This document shows positions 46,126 through 55,450 of a stretch of 64,000 nt of DNA, in pieces; position 1 is the first letter of the stretch, and each line of letters starts with the position of its first letter. Position numbers and translations under genes: made by a program. Source of the DNA: Chitinophaga sp. S165 (GTDB lineage: Bacteria; Bacteroidota; Bacteroidia; Chitinophagales; Chitinophagaceae). The stretch lies in the NCBI RefSeq assembly GCF_003182155.1, contig NZ_QGTG01000005.1, positions 62,001-126,000 on the forward strand, read 5' to 3'. Below the pieces are notes generated by a model. It made no database searches. It saw only the letters and a list, made by a program, of their open reading frames with translations, and was not told the origin of the DNA.

Positions 46126-46857
46126 ATGTCTGATATAAAATATTCATCAGTAGTAAAACTTCCCCAGGTCGGAAACAGCCAGTTTTCCGCCTCTCAGGCC
46201 CGGCATAATGCCTTCAGCGGATTAATGAGCCCCGTATTAGGATTCGATCATTTCCGCCTTACAAAAGATGTATTTGGTGCCCACAAGCATATGCATATGT
46301 CTGCCGTAAGTTATGTGTTTGAAGATTCAGTAGCTTATCACAACCAGGATTCTATGGGCACTGATCTGACCATCACACCGGGTAGCTTGTTGTGGACATG
46401 GGCAGGAAGTGGCGTTACGCATCACGAAGTGCCTACAGTTGAAGGAGGAGAGGTGCACGGGCTTCAGTTATTCCTGGATATTCCTCACGCCAACAGGGCA
46501 TTGCCTCCGAAGAGTATCTTTATTCCAAAGGAGAAAATGCCGACAGTGTTAAATGATGGTTCATCCATCAAAGTAGCTATGGGCTCAGCTGGAGATGCGG
46601 TAAACATGACCGCTACACCGGAACCGGTAACTTTGCTGGACATCCGGCTGAATGCAGAGAAATCTATTGACTATCTGTTGCCGGCAGGATGGAACGGAAC
46701 GGCATACATCCTTTCCGGTACGGTAACACTCGATGCCAGGCATACACTGAATAAAAATGAAGCAATTTCTTTTGGTTCAGCAGATGCGGATAAGAAGATA
46801 ATATTCACAGCATCAGGCGATAGCCATTTCTTGTTAATTAGTGGTCCGGCTATTTAA
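46126..46857 (+). CDS. Pirin family protein (bicupin)
   Basis: The 243-residue protein follows the pirin layout. The N-terminal cupin has FDHFRLTKDVFGAHKHMHMSAVSYVFED with metal-ligand His residues, then ITPGSLLWTWAGSGVTHHEVP in place of the usual GPGDVQWMTAGRGILHSE. The C-terminal cupin includes LLPAGWNGTAYILSGTVTLD and ends SHFLLISGPAI. Bacterial pirins bind iron and have been linked to quercetin dioxygenase-like activity or to regulation; the role here is not known. It is cotranscribed with doxX. Confidence 0.85.
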   Translation: MSDIKYSSVVKLPQVGNSQFSASQARHNAFSGLMSPVLGFDHFRLTKDVFGAHKHMHMSAVSYVFEDSVAYHNQDSMGTDLTITPGSLLWTWAGSGVTHHEVPTVEGGEVHGLQLFLDIPHANRALPPKSIFIPKEKMPTVLNDGSSIKVAMGSAGDAVNMTATPEPVTLLDIRLNAEKSIDYLLPAGWNGTAYILSGTVTLDARHTLNKNEAISFGSADADKKIIFTASGDSHFLLISGPAI

Positions 46858-46898
46858 TGATCAAGCTCAGTTTAGTTTAGTTAACGACAGATCCACAA

Positions 46899-46928
46899 CG
46901 GGAGTAGTCTTTTGATTACTCCCTTTTC
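46899..46928 (+). terminator. Intrinsic terminator of the doxX-pirin operon
   Basis: GGGAGTA and TACTCCC pair around a 10-nt loop and are followed by TTTTCGTTT. On the minus strand there is no T run, so it acts for the plus-strand operon. Confidence 0.8.
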
Positions 46929-46930
46929 GT

Positions 46931-47707
46931 TTATTGAACAGAAACGGGCACAGTAACACGAATATCGGTCCCTTTGTTAATTAATGTGTCGATGCTTACT
47001 TCGCCGCCGATCAACTTCGCTCTCTTCACAATATTACCTAACCCCGTGCTTTCTTTCTCAGCACTTTGACTATAGGCCTTTTCAAGATTAAATCCAATGC
47101 CATCATCGGCAATAGTAATTGTAATGAGATCAGAGGAATACACTATGGAAGCGTCGATAGACCTTGCTTGTGCGTGAGTCAGGATATTATTCAATATTTC
47201 CTGACAAAGGCGGAAAAGTATAATAGCTCTTTCCGGCTGTAATGGACTTTCTGTGCCTGTCATAGTAAATGTTACTTCGTAATGTTTCTCAAGGTGCTTT
47301 AGTTCGTGTTTAAATGCTGCAGCAAAGCCAATGCGCATTATATGATCAGTATTAAGGCTGGCGCTCATTATTTTTAATTCTGTCATCAGTTGGCGGGTCA
47401 GCGTTTTGGTTTCCTTAATATTCTCTTTCATTTCGGATGGACAGTTGAGAAGCATCTCTGCAAGGTTAATATTGATCAATGCGACCAGTTGACTGAAGTT
47501 AGCATGAAGTTCTTTACCGATATGATCAAGCGTCCGTTCCTGTATCTCCAGTTTTGAGGATAACAGCGTATCGTTAAACGCCTCCCGTAATGCTGCTATT
47601 TCACGCATATGGTCATACTTTTTCTTTTGGTAAAGAAAAGCGTATCGCACGATACTGATGGATAAGATCAATAGCAAAAAAGTGCATGAAAAAATGATTA
47701 CGCTCAT
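46931..47707 (-). CDS. Sensor histidine kinase (NarX/LytS-like, short)
   Basis: The preferred start is the ATG at 47707 (258 aa), which forms an ATGA overlap with the stop of the upstream gene; an in-frame Met at 47731 is also possible. One N-terminal membrane segment (VIIFSCTFLLLILSISIVRYAFLY) is followed by a dimerisation helix pair with a His box (HIGKELHANFSQLVALI). The ATPase domain follows, with N box EILNNILTHAQA, G1 ADDGIGF and G2 STGLGNIVKRAKLIGGE. There is no sensor domain, so sensing must come from a partner, probably the multi-pass membrane protein next to it. It likely phosphorylates the NarL-type regulator at the head of the operon. Confidence 0.9.
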   Translation of the reverse strand: MSVIIFSCTFLLLILSISIVRYAFLYQKKKYDHMREIAALREAFNDTLLSSKLEIQERTLDHIGKELHANFSQLVALININLAEMLLNCPSEMKENIKETKTLTRQLMTELKIMSASLNTDHIMRIGFAAAFKHELKHLEKHYEVTFTMTGTESPLQPERAIILFRLCQEILNNILTHAQARSIDASIVYSSDLITITIADDGIGFNLEKAYSQSAEKESTGLGNIVKRAKLIGGEVSIDTLINKGTDIRVTVPVSVQ

Positions 47708-48336
47708 GTATTCTCCGGATCCTGTGTGCATAAAAAAGCAATTGCAAAGAAAACATACATAGTTGCTGCTAAGAATAAAGGCAGATAGTTGAGAGCTCGT
47801 TCTAACGGAATATTATCAGTTATCGGGTAAAAACCTAACATGATCAGATAAGGGATAATGCTTGCATGATATATTAATACGCCGGTTGAAAACCATGCCA
47901 TTGGATAAGTATTAAGCCTGACAGCTAGTTCCCGTTTAAGTAGCTCATTAAAGAACGCAATGGACAGATACACCATAGCCAAACTGGCGTTTAACCGAAG
48001 GAAGGAATCCTCTCTGAAGAAAATCCGGGAAAAGCAGAAGAATGTATGCAAAAGAAACATACCTCCGAGTATGATTATCGTTATTTTGTGAATTACAGAA
48101 TTAGTGCTGATATAATATATGGTCAATAATAGCAAATGTCTGATGGGGAAAGATATATCATAGTAGTAGAACTCCCGATCGGGATTGGGTCGTATTAATA
48201 CCATTAGTTCAACTGATACGTGAATTAGGAGCAGAACAGACAATATGCGATACTGTATATCCCATTTTTTTATAAGGCTGCGTATACCTGCAACAGCGGC
48301 TATCAATAAAGGAATTAAGTATATTAAATTCCACAT
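47704..48336 (-). CDS. Multi-pass membrane protein of a signalling operon
   Basis: This 210-residue protein has about seven hydrophobic segments (WNLIYLIPLLIAAVAG, ILSVLLLIHVSVELMVLI, HLLLLTIYYIST, ITIIILGGMFLLHTFF, NASLAMVYLSIAFFN, WFSTGVLIYHASIIPYLIML, LPLFLAATMYVFFAIAFL) and short loops. I do not recognise a named family. It resembles the membrane half of Bacteroidota histidine kinases that here is encoded as its own gene. It overlaps the small helical gene upstream by 13 nt and the kinase start by 4 nt, implying translational coupling. A receptor role for the kinase is inferred. Confidence 0.75.
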   Translation of the reverse strand: MWNLIYLIPLLIAAVAGIRSLIKKWDIQYRILSVLLLIHVSVELMVLIRPNPDREFYYYDISFPIRHLLLLTIYYISTNSVIHKITIIILGGMFLLHTFFCFSRIFFREDSFLRLNASLAMVYLSIAFFNELLKRELAVRLNTYPMAWFSTGVLIYHASIIPYLIMLGFYPITDNIPLERALNYLPLFLAATMYVFFAIAFLCTQDPENT

Positions 48337-48803
48337 GGTTCCAGCATTGTTTTTACCATCTTATTTAAAGCATGGAATTTCTTTTCGAAATTTTCTTTTC
48401 TGTTGTACCATTCATCATTTACTCCGTTATCGGCATCAATAAACTCAATAATAAGAAGGTTATATTCATGCTTTAGCCTTTTATATGTATCGAGATGTGT
48501 TTGGAGCAATGCAGCGTCAACTGACATAATATCCAATATGTATCTCACGTCCTTTTGAAGTTGATTCTTATTTAAGATGGATTTTTCTAGTTTGTTTTCA
48601 AACCATTCTTTTAGCTCTTTGGATTCTGGTTGGTTTTCAAATTGAATAAGTAACTCTTGATCCTCTTTTTTGAAAAGGCCTCTTACTTTTTTACAAATAG
48701 TATCTGCAATAGTTTCTCCTATTTTTTCTCCCGCACCAGTATAGATGGAAGACACAAAGTTAGTCATCGCCGCAGCAATGGTCAGGAATAAAGATTCTGT
48801 CAT
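48324..48803 (-). CDS. Small helical protein in the two-component operon, function unknown
   Basis: The 159-residue product is predicted largely helical. The first ~60 residues (SLFLTIAAAMTNFVSSIYTGAGEKIGETIADTICKKVRGLF) resemble the amphipathic N-terminal modules found at the front of some bacterial NTPase and effector-associated proteins. The rest is charged and coiled-coil-like (WFENKLEKSILNKNQLQKDVRYIL, YKRLKHEYNLLIIEFIDADNG). No catalytic motif is seen. I cannot name the family. It begins 9 nt after the response regulator and overlaps the membrane protein gene, so it is a true member of the operon and may be an adaptor between regulator and receptor (inference). Confidence 0.7.
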   Translation of the reverse strand: MTESLFLTIAAAMTNFVSSIYTGAGEKIGETIADTICKKVRGLFKKEDQELLIQFENQPESKELKEWFENKLEKSILNKNQLQKDVRYILDIMSVDAALLQTHLDTYKRLKHEYNLLIIEFIDADNGVNDEWYNRKENFEKKFHALNKMVKTMLEPCGI

Positions 48804-48812
48804 AAATCGATT

Positions 48813-49499
48813 TTATAAATCTACAATACCATGCTTTATCGCATGCATCACAAGCGAAACGCGATTTTTAACATTGAAGCGACGGAACAATGCCTCTCTG
48901 TACCCATCAACAGTTTTATGGCTTAGAAACATTCTGTCGGCAATCTGAGTGTACGTTAATTCTGTGCAAGCCAGCTTAATGAACTCTCTTTCCTTTTGAG
49001 ATAAACTTTGCACAATTTCGTTTTGGGGATCAGTCCGACCAGTCCCGTTCAATTGATCATTTAGTATTTCGATCACAAATTCCGGATAGAAGGTGCCGTT
49101 TCCCGCGATGGCCCGGAGAGCATTATGCATGTCTTCAATCTCTATGTCTTTTGATAAATATCCCTTTACACCAAGTTTCAGCATTCTTAAAACGGAATTA
49201 GGGTCATCATACGTGGAGACTACCAGGATGTGGATCTGTGGATGATGCTGTTTCAACCACATCACAGTATCATAACCATCCATTCCTGGCATATTCACAT
49301 CAATCAATAGTATACCTGGCAGATTTTTAGTATCTAGCTTTTGTACAAGGTCTCTTCCGTCCCTGGCTTCAAAAAGTATAGAGTAGCGCCCCTCGTCATC
49401 GCCAAGCATAATCAGCTTAGTTAGCCCTTTTCTAAACAGATTGTGATCATCAACAATTGCGATCTTGACATTCCGGACGTTAGTAGTACTATCGCTCAT
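48813..49499 (-). CDS. NarL/FixJ-type response regulator
   Basis: The 228-residue protein has a receiver domain with the acidic pair in VKIAIVDDHNLFRKG, the phospho-acceptor Asp in PGILLIDVNMPGMDGYD, a conserved Thr/Ser after ILVVST and a Lys in GVKGYLSKDI. A LuxR-type helix-turn-helix ends it (LSQKEREFIKLACTELTYTQIADRMFLSHKTVDGYREALFRRF). It is the first gene of the four-gene operon that ends with the histidine kinase. Its upstream region is 600 nt long and may contain its targets. Confidence 0.95.
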   Translation of the reverse strand: MSDSTTNVRNVKIAIVDDHNLFRKGLTKLIMLGDDEGRYSILFEARDGRDLVQKLDTKNLPGILLIDVNMPGMDGYDTVMWLKQHHPQIHILVVSTYDDPNSVLRMLKLGVKGYLSKDIEIEDMHNALRAIAGNGTFYPEFVIEILNDQLNGTGRTDPQNEIVQSLSQKEREFIKLACTELTYTQIADRMFLSHKTVDGYREALFRRFNVKNRVSLVMHAIKHGIVDL

Positions 49500-50108
49500 G
49501 GTTTAAATATGGAGTCATGACAGGTCCGCACGCCATAAATCTAATTATGCGGAAAAAGAATTAGAAACTGAAAATAGCAGTAGTGTGAAAATAATTGGGG
49601 ATAAAAAGCAGTCACATGTTGTAAATCAAAAATAGGGGAAACCGGATTAACAACAAAATAAAAATAGTACTCCTAAGTTAGCTGAAATAAAATTAAATAA
49701 AGTTATGCCGGCGTGGTGCAGGAGAAACCCTATTTTTATGACCGGAAAAATCCCCTTTTTTCGTTTGATCAATATTGATGGTAACTTTTTTTTCATAATA
49801 AATTATGCTTAATCTCAACTTTACAGCTTATCGCTTGTTGATAATAATCAAGGGATGAACAATACAACCCTCAAATAACAACTAGTGGGACAATTTAGCT
49901 GAATGAATCTTCTAACCTAAAATCGAAATGATGGCACCGGCCAGACTATGTTTTGTATACGGCAAAGCATTAGAGAAAGTATGCCCTGTCGTGCACCTCA
50001 AAGTACCAGTGAAGTAAGTCCAGGCATTGCATCGTAATTGTAATTATTACAACGGGACAAATATATCTCATCATCCTTCTTTCTCTTTTAACAATAATTA
50101 CTTACTCT
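49500..50108. other. Long AT-rich intergenic region, no gene seen
   Basis: These 609 bases separate the divergent signalling operon and the DUF6520-like gene. I see no convincing coding frame, tRNA or repeat. A 12-bp palindrome ATCAATATTGAT lies at 49768-49779, and a minus-strand TAGATTTA about 40 nt upstream of the regulator start is a weak -7 candidate. A leader of the small secreted gene probably covers the last part. Confidence 0.4.
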
Positions 50109-50360
50109 ATGAAAAAGATCAAATTACTATTTGCAGTCCTTGCTGCTGTTGCCGGCGCCGGCGGAGCCGTTGCATCAAACATTCATACAAAAACAGCTGC
50201 ATCAGCCATCACTTATGAGTGGATCAACTGGAATAATGAAACTGTTCTTATGGGACTTACACAGGAACAGGCACAACTCTTTTGCTCCGGGTCTCTGTTT
50301 ATCTGTCTCAGAGCTAAGCACAACACAAACATCTATACTGTAGGTGACTTTGCCTGGTAG
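50109..50360 (+). CDS. Small secreted protein, DUF6520-like
   Basis: The 83-residue product has a signal sequence (MKKIKLLFAVLAAVAGAGGAVASN) and a short mature part. Its opening and the two-Cys C-terminal half (AQLFCSGSLFICLRAKHN, then VYTVGDF-like ending YTVGDFAW) match the DUF6520 family of short Bacteroidota proteins. Function is unknown; the two Cys may form a disulfide outside the cytosol. It has no operon partner on its strand. The convergent SusD gene ends 41 nt downstream. Confidence 0.78.
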   Translation: MKKIKLLFAVLAAVAGAGGAVASNIHTKTAASAITYEWINWNNETVLMGLTQEQAQLFCSGSLFICLRAKHNTNIYTVGDFAW

Positions 50361-50400
50361 TGATGGCGATGGCCGGGAGGACTTCCGGCGATTTACTCTC

Positions 50401-51795
50401 TTAATATCCGCTGTTCTGTGTGAGCAAGGGATTTAAAATGATCTGGGAGACCGGAATAGGCCATAGTATGTCAGTTTCATCCCAATTGGGTTTGACTGCT
50501 TTCATGACTTCCTGTACTTTTCCGGTCCTTTTCAGATCGAACCAACGGTGCCCCCACTCCGCGAATAGCTCTATTCTGCGCTCCTTGTATATCTTCTCAA
50601 GTAGCAAAGGTGCTGATATACCAGGATCTGTAACAGATATGAGTGGCAACCCGGCTCTATTGCGTATAGAGTCAAGGTCCTCTATTGCACTATGCAGTAG
50701 CCTAAGATTGGCCCGGGCTTCTGCGCGGATGAGGTATGCCTCCCCGAGACGCAATACTGTATTGTATTCCGTTAATGGGAGACCGCCTGAAAAATTTGCG
50801 CGCACTTTGTATTTATATACATAGCTCAGTCCTGAAGAGCTTTGGCCCACCCATGTAGACCAACGTTTATCACCTGGCTCAAATGCCGCCTTCAGACCGG
50901 CGCTCAATGCATATGCCGGCCGTACACTGGTTGGGGGGACAAGGATATTCGCCTCCATTGTATTATAACCTGGTAATTCAGGCCTGATCTGAAATATCGC
51001 TTCCCTGCTGGTCGCCTTGAAAACATTTTGCGGTGATTCTAAACTGTATGGGCCGGAAGTTAGCACTTCGGATGTTTCATTAACAGCTTGCTGCCACTGT
51101 TCAGTATATAGATAGAATCTTGCGAGGAGTATTACTGCTGCCCATTTATTGGGTCTGACCCGTTCTTGTTTCTCTGTAGGATATTTTTCCGAAAGCAATG
51201 TCTTGGCCAGCAACAGATCTTCCCGAATAGCATCCTTTATTGTGGCGATATCGGTTCTGCCAAGTAGCTCATTTTCTCTGTAATCCTTTTTCAATGCAAG
51301 AGGCACCTCACCAAACAATTGTATCATATTGAAATAGATCAATGCTCTCATGAACCTGCTTTCTCCCGTTAACTGGTTTTTTAGCTGCTTTGGCAACGAT
51401 GACGTTTTATCCAGACCATCTATACAGGAATTGATATGATAGATCATCATGTAGGCGTCCCGCCAGAAGTTTGTTTCTATTGTATTGCTGAAGGGAGAAA
51501 TATTTGTGTTGAAAAATTCCAGAGGATTGGATGAGGTCTCCGTATATGTGAGCTCGTCTGAATATATTGCTGAATATATAGTAGTGCTGCCGGACAGGAG
51601 GTTTATCGTTCTGGAAGCTGCTCCATATATGCCGGATATCGCGGCTATTGCTGAATCGGGATTCTGAAACACGTCCGCATCGAGAACTTTGTCCCTGGGA
51701 TTTCCTACGTCGAGCAGATCGTCACATCCCGGCAGTAACATACAGATTGTCAAAAGAACCAAATAAAAATTAGCCGATAGTTTAACAGTAATCAT
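50401..51795 (-). CDS. SusD/RagB family nutrient-uptake lipoprotein
   Basis: The 464-residue protein has a lipoprotein signal (LVLLTICMLLPGCDDLLDVG, lipid Cys in PGCDD) and the SusD fold: ALIYFNMIQLFGEVPLALKK, KWAAVILLARFYLYTEQWQQAV, then YLIRAEARANLRLLHSAIEDLDSIRNRAGLPL and WFDLKRTGKV. It ends with the typical VSQIILNPLLTQNSGY. It is surface-exposed and works as the lid on the SusC barrel encoded just upstream (12-nt gap). Substrate cannot be read from the sequence; no glycoside hydrolase lies nearby. Confidence 0.95.
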   Translation of the reverse strand: MITVKLSANFYLVLLTICMLLPGCDDLLDVGNPRDKVLDADVFQNPDSAIAAISGIYGAASRTINLLSGSTTIYSAIYSDELTYTETSSNPLEFFNTNISPFSNTIETNFWRDAYMMIYHINSCIDGLDKTSSLPKQLKNQLTGESRFMRALIYFNMIQLFGEVPLALKKDYRENELLGRTDIATIKDAIREDLLLAKTLLSEKYPTEKQERVRPNKWAAVILLARFYLYTEQWQQAVNETSEVLTSGPYSLESPQNVFKATSREAIFQIRPELPGYNTMEANILVPPTSVRPAYALSAGLKAAFEPGDKRWSTWVGQSSSGLSYVYKYKVRANFSGGLPLTEYNTVLRLGEAYLIRAEARANLRLLHSAIEDLDSIRNRAGLPLISVTDPGISAPLLLEKIYKERRIELFAEWGHRWFDLKRTGKVQEVMKAVKPNWDETDILWPIPVSQIILNPLLTQNSGY

Positions 51796-51807
51796 TTTTC
51801 ACCTCAT

Positions 51808-54800
51808 TTATAAAGTTAATGAAACACCTAGCGTAACAGTTGTGAGTGTGGCCAATGCACGGGCATTCGCCACTTCAGGATTTCCTCCATCATAATTAGT
51901 AATAGAAAACAGATTCTGAGCGTTGCAGAATAACCGGAGCGTACTTCCGGGAGACCACAGCTTATTGAATGTATAGGAGGCCGTAATATTTCTGCATATA
52001 AGGTACCAGGTATAGTCGTATACAGCACTTGATGTTGCGATATAGTTTCTATCAGTATAAGCGCTGCCTGCAGAATTAGTAGAAAACATTGGATTTTCAC
52101 TAATGTCTCCAGGCTGCTGCCAGCGGTTCATGATATGGCTTAACTGGTTATATTTCATTCCTGGCAGCATATTGTTACGATAGATAACATTTCTGTAGTT
52201 TGGAAGTACCTGACGTCTGAATTCTCCAAGTATATTTAGCTCAAATCCCCTATACGTAAATCCTAGTTGGAGACCCCAGAAGTAGGTAGGATCCCTATTA
52301 TAGATAGGTTTAAAATCAGCGGCAGTGAACCCTGGTTTCCCATCGATGTCTTTTATATTGAAGGTACCGGCAGTAGAATCGATACCCTGTGCTTCCAGTA
52401 TATTTAAGACTTTTGTAGATTTCCCGACTACATAGATGCCATTATAAGATGATGTAGACAGGTTGTCAAATCGAAGTAGTTTGTTTCTGGGAATTGTTAG
52501 GTTAAGGCTGGCCGTCAGTCCGAAATTTCCCGTTTTAGGTAAGTTCCCTGTTATCAAGATTTCCAGGCCACTATTCTGTATTAGTGCATCAAAGTTCCGG
52601 GGTACGCTGCCAAATCCGGTCTGGTAGGGTAAACGATAGTTGATCAGCTGATTATTGCTCCTGTTACGGTAGTATGCTATAGACGTGAATATTTTATCCT
52701 CAAAGAATCCCAGATCAACGGCTGCCTCGAATTTTTTATTTGTTTCCCAGCGAATGTCAGGATTGTCCAGGGCATCAGGCCCCAATGCGCTGATATTGTT
52801 ATAAGACCCAACTCTCAGCGAAGACCATGTTGCTACGAATTTATGATTGCCGAATTGGTCATTTCCGGTTATGCCAAAACTGCTGCGCAACTTTCCAAAG
52901 CTCAGCATTGGAATTAATTGCTTAATAAATTGTATGTCAGAGAAGATCCATGCTGCCCCGACAGACCAGAAATTTTCATACCGGAGGGATGACAGGAAGC
53001 GACTGCTGCCGTCGCGCCGACCAGTCAGATTTATAATATACCGGTCTTTAAAGTTATAGGTAACACGGGTAAAGATCCCGCCATATTTATAAAGGTTATA
53101 GTCCGGCGGCAAATTTGTAGTGGTATCTGCAGCATTAAGTGAACCAAGTAAAGCGTCGCTTGCATATCCGCTTGCCTGAGTGGTAACTGTGTTGGAAGAG
53201 GAGTATTGATATGTAGCACCAGTCAGAACAGTCAGCCTGCCTCCCAATAGATCGCGGTTATATTCGATCTGAGGTTCCACTATACAACTCTTCAGTTTTT
53301 TAATTGCGAATGTTGATGTACCTGCCTGCGCATCTGTAAATTCAGGGTCCTGGGAAAGTTTTGGGGTCTGCAGGTTTTCCCTGATGAACATTCTGTTGTA
53401 CCCGATATTTGACCGTAGCCTGAGTCTGTTCCATAAATTATATGATAGGGTGAAGTTCCCCGTCATATTGTTCTTTGAAATGGTATACTTACAAAAAGTA
53501 GCAGCTATGGGATTCGGAAATCTCGCTCCATTCTCTTCCCAATTCAGGTCGCCATTTTTCTTATAAACTAATGGGGCATTCCGGGGCAGAAAAAGAAAAT
53601 CAAAACTCGAATTAAATAGATAATTGGTATCTGTGGAATAGTTAACGGTGATGTTAGTTTGAAATTTTTTGTCCTTAGAATTAATACTCAAAGAGCCATT
53701 TAGTGTACCTATCTGATAACGGAACTTTCCAGGAAACACGGATGTTATGCTTTTATCCCCTGCACCAAATAGAAATTGTATGTTACTGTCAGCTACCGAA
53801 CAGGTAAGTTTTGCCTCATTCATTGCTGCGGTACCGCCTATCATAAGGTCTTGCCAGTCTGTATCCCGCGTCTGGTCCCATAGTGTTAAATCGGCGGCAT
53901 TATCATCCTCTCCGGGAGTCAGACCATCATTTTTAAAAGCCTCTTTCCTCATCTTCAGATAATCTGGCGTAGCCAGGAATGGTAGCCATGTTGATACATA
54001 GCTCCAGCCACCCCTATAATAGGCGATAGCAGAAGGGTGGTTGATACGTGCCCTTTTGGTAGTGATCAGAATAACGCCATTGGCCCCTCTGCTTCCATAG
54101 ATGGCCGTGGCATCGGCATCCTTAAGAATTACAATACTCTCTATATCCGCTGGGTCCAGGCTTGAAAAGGCGCTAATACCACCATACTCATTTTGGGTCG
54201 CTATAGAATTTAACTCGTTAACCGGGCCGCCGTCTGCCGCAAATGGGATGCCGTCTATAATAACCAGTGGATAGGAATTTCCGAGCAGAGAGCTTTCTCC
54301 CCTGATCAATATTCTGGGCGAAGCGCCTGTTACGCCGCTGGATGGCGTGATAGCCATACCCGGAACACGTCCTTGTATAGCAAGCATCGGATCAATTACG
54401 GGGGCTCTTTCTATTTCCACTGCTTTAATTTCTGTTACATTGCCAGTAGCAAGTTTCCTGGACGTAGTGCCGTAAGCTATAGCAACTTTTTCGTTAAGGT
54501 TCATTTGACATAGTTGTAGCTCAACCCGGATCTTTCCTGATGAGTAGACCCTGACCTCTTTTGTTTCATAGCCTGTATAACTGACCAGTAATATAGGGTC
54601 AGGGACGTCTGCGCTTAATGTGAACTTGCCATGCACATCGGTCTTGCAACCGATTTTATCATTATGCTTTAGCCTGATCGTCGCCCCTGGTAACGACTCG
54701 TTGTTGTTATTGACCACTTGTCCTGTCACTATGATGCTTTCAATCACTGAAGCGGGCATAGCAGGCATTGTACCCCCGATTGGCGTATCAGCATGTAAAA

Positions 54801-55110
54801 TATTTATCTTCTTCTCTTTTAACTCCCAGTTAACATTTTCACCTTTCAGCAAGATATACAGTGCAGTATCCAATGGAATACCAATCCTGTCAATCGTGAA
54901 CAGCTTGCTCAGATCGACTAACTCTCTTGAAACATTAATACTTGCGTTTGTCTGCTTCTGTATTTGTTTGAACAGATCACCCCGAGTGACATTTTCCCCT
55001 GATAGATCGACTTTTTGCTTACTCAATGGCACGGTATTATGCTGTGCGAGTAAGCTGCTGGTCAAAAGTTGCATACATAATATGTAATAAAAAACGCTGG
55101 CATTTTTCAT
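51808..55110 (-). CDS. SusC/RagA TonB-dependent receptor with STN signalling domain
   Basis: The 1100-residue protein has a signal peptide, then a secretin-like STN domain at about 30-105 (VDLSGENVTRGDLFKQIQKQ, LYILLKGENVNWELKEKK). The carboxypeptidase-regulatory-like domain follows (VVNNNNESLPGATIRLKHN), then the plug (IRGESSLLGNSYPLVIIDGI, KDADATAIYGSRGANGVILI) and a long barrel ending LTTVTLGVSLTL. It imports nutrients through the outer membrane with TonB energy. The STN domain marks it as a transducer that signals to a FecR anti-sigma factor. Such a sigma/FecR pair is encoded divergently at 55.4 kb, so the four genes likely form one regulated unit. Confidence 0.95.
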   Translation of the reverse strand: MKNASVFYYILCMQLLTSSLLAQHNTVPLSKQKVDLSGENVTRGDLFKQIQKQTNASINVSRELVDLSKLFTIDRIGIPLDTALYILLKGENVNWELKEKKINILHADTPIGGTMPAMPASVIESIIVTGQVVNNNNESLPGATIRLKHNDKIGCKTDVHGKFTLSADVPDPILLVSYTGYETKEVRVYSSGKIRVELQLCQMNLNEKVAIAYGTTSRKLATGNVTEIKAVEIERAPVIDPMLAIQGRVPGMAITPSSGVTGASPRILIRGESSLLGNSYPLVIIDGIPFAADGGPVNELNSIATQNEYGGISAFSSLDPADIESIVILKDADATAIYGSRGANGVILITTKRARINHPSAIAYYRGGWSYVSTWLPFLATPDYLKMRKEAFKNDGLTPGEDDNAADLTLWDQTRDTDWQDLMIGGTAAMNEAKLTCSVADSNIQFLFGAGDKSITSVFPGKFRYQIGTLNGSLSINSKDKKFQTNITVNYSTDTNYLFNSSFDFLFLPRNAPLVYKKNGDLNWEENGARFPNPIAATFCKYTISKNNMTGNFTLSYNLWNRLRLRSNIGYNRMFIRENLQTPKLSQDPEFTDAQAGTSTFAIKKLKSCIVEPQIEYNRDLLGGRLTVLTGATYQYSSSNTVTTQASGYASDALLGSLNAADTTTNLPPDYNLYKYGGIFTRVTYNFKDRYIINLTGRRDGSSRFLSSLRYENFWSVGAAWIFSDIQFIKQLIPMLSFGKLRSSFGITGNDQFGNHKFVATWSSLRVGSYNNISALGPDALDNPDIRWETNKKFEAAVDLGFFEDKIFTSIAYYRNRSNNQLINYRLPYQTGFGSVPRNFDALIQNSGLEILITGNLPKTGNFGLTASLNLTIPRNKLLRFDNLSTSSYNGIYVVGKSTKVLNILEAQGIDSTAGTFNIKDIDGKPGFTAADFKPIYNRDPTYFWGLQLGFTYRGFELNILGEFRRQVLPNYRNVIYRNNMLPGMKYNQLSHIMNRWQQPGDISENPMFSTNSAGSAYTDRNYIATSSAVYDYTWYLICRNITASYTFNKLWSPGSTLRLFCNAQNLFSITNYDGGNPEVANARALATLTTVTLGVSLTL

Positions 55111-55450
55111 TTAGTTGGTATGGTTGGTTGAATTTATTATTCCTATTTATTGTTCCCATTAACAGAAGACGTAAAGTGGCGGGAAAAGTGGTGACACACT
55201 GGAAAATAAATTTTCAGAAGTGTATTGATGCGGGAAAATCAGCAAATTTTTTTTTCGCAGACTGGATTTGATTTACAACGGAATTTGATATACAAGAACA
55301 GCAAGATCAGAATGCTCAATTTTTTTTTATAATGAGAATGCCAGTAACTTTGGCCCGCATTTCTTTTCCCCCAAAAGCAATATTTGTTTTGCCTTCTTAT
55401 GATACCTCCCCAAATAAGACTAGTAAGCTAAAGTCTCAATAAATTCTATT
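55111..55450. promoter_or_regulatory. Divergent promoter region of the susCD and sigma/fecR genes
   Basis: These 340 bases between the divergent susC and ECF sigma genes show no gene. Promoters for both directions must be here, but no exact TTTG/TAnnTTTG pair could be assigned; susC is probably read by the adjacent ECF sigma factor. Confidence 0.45.
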
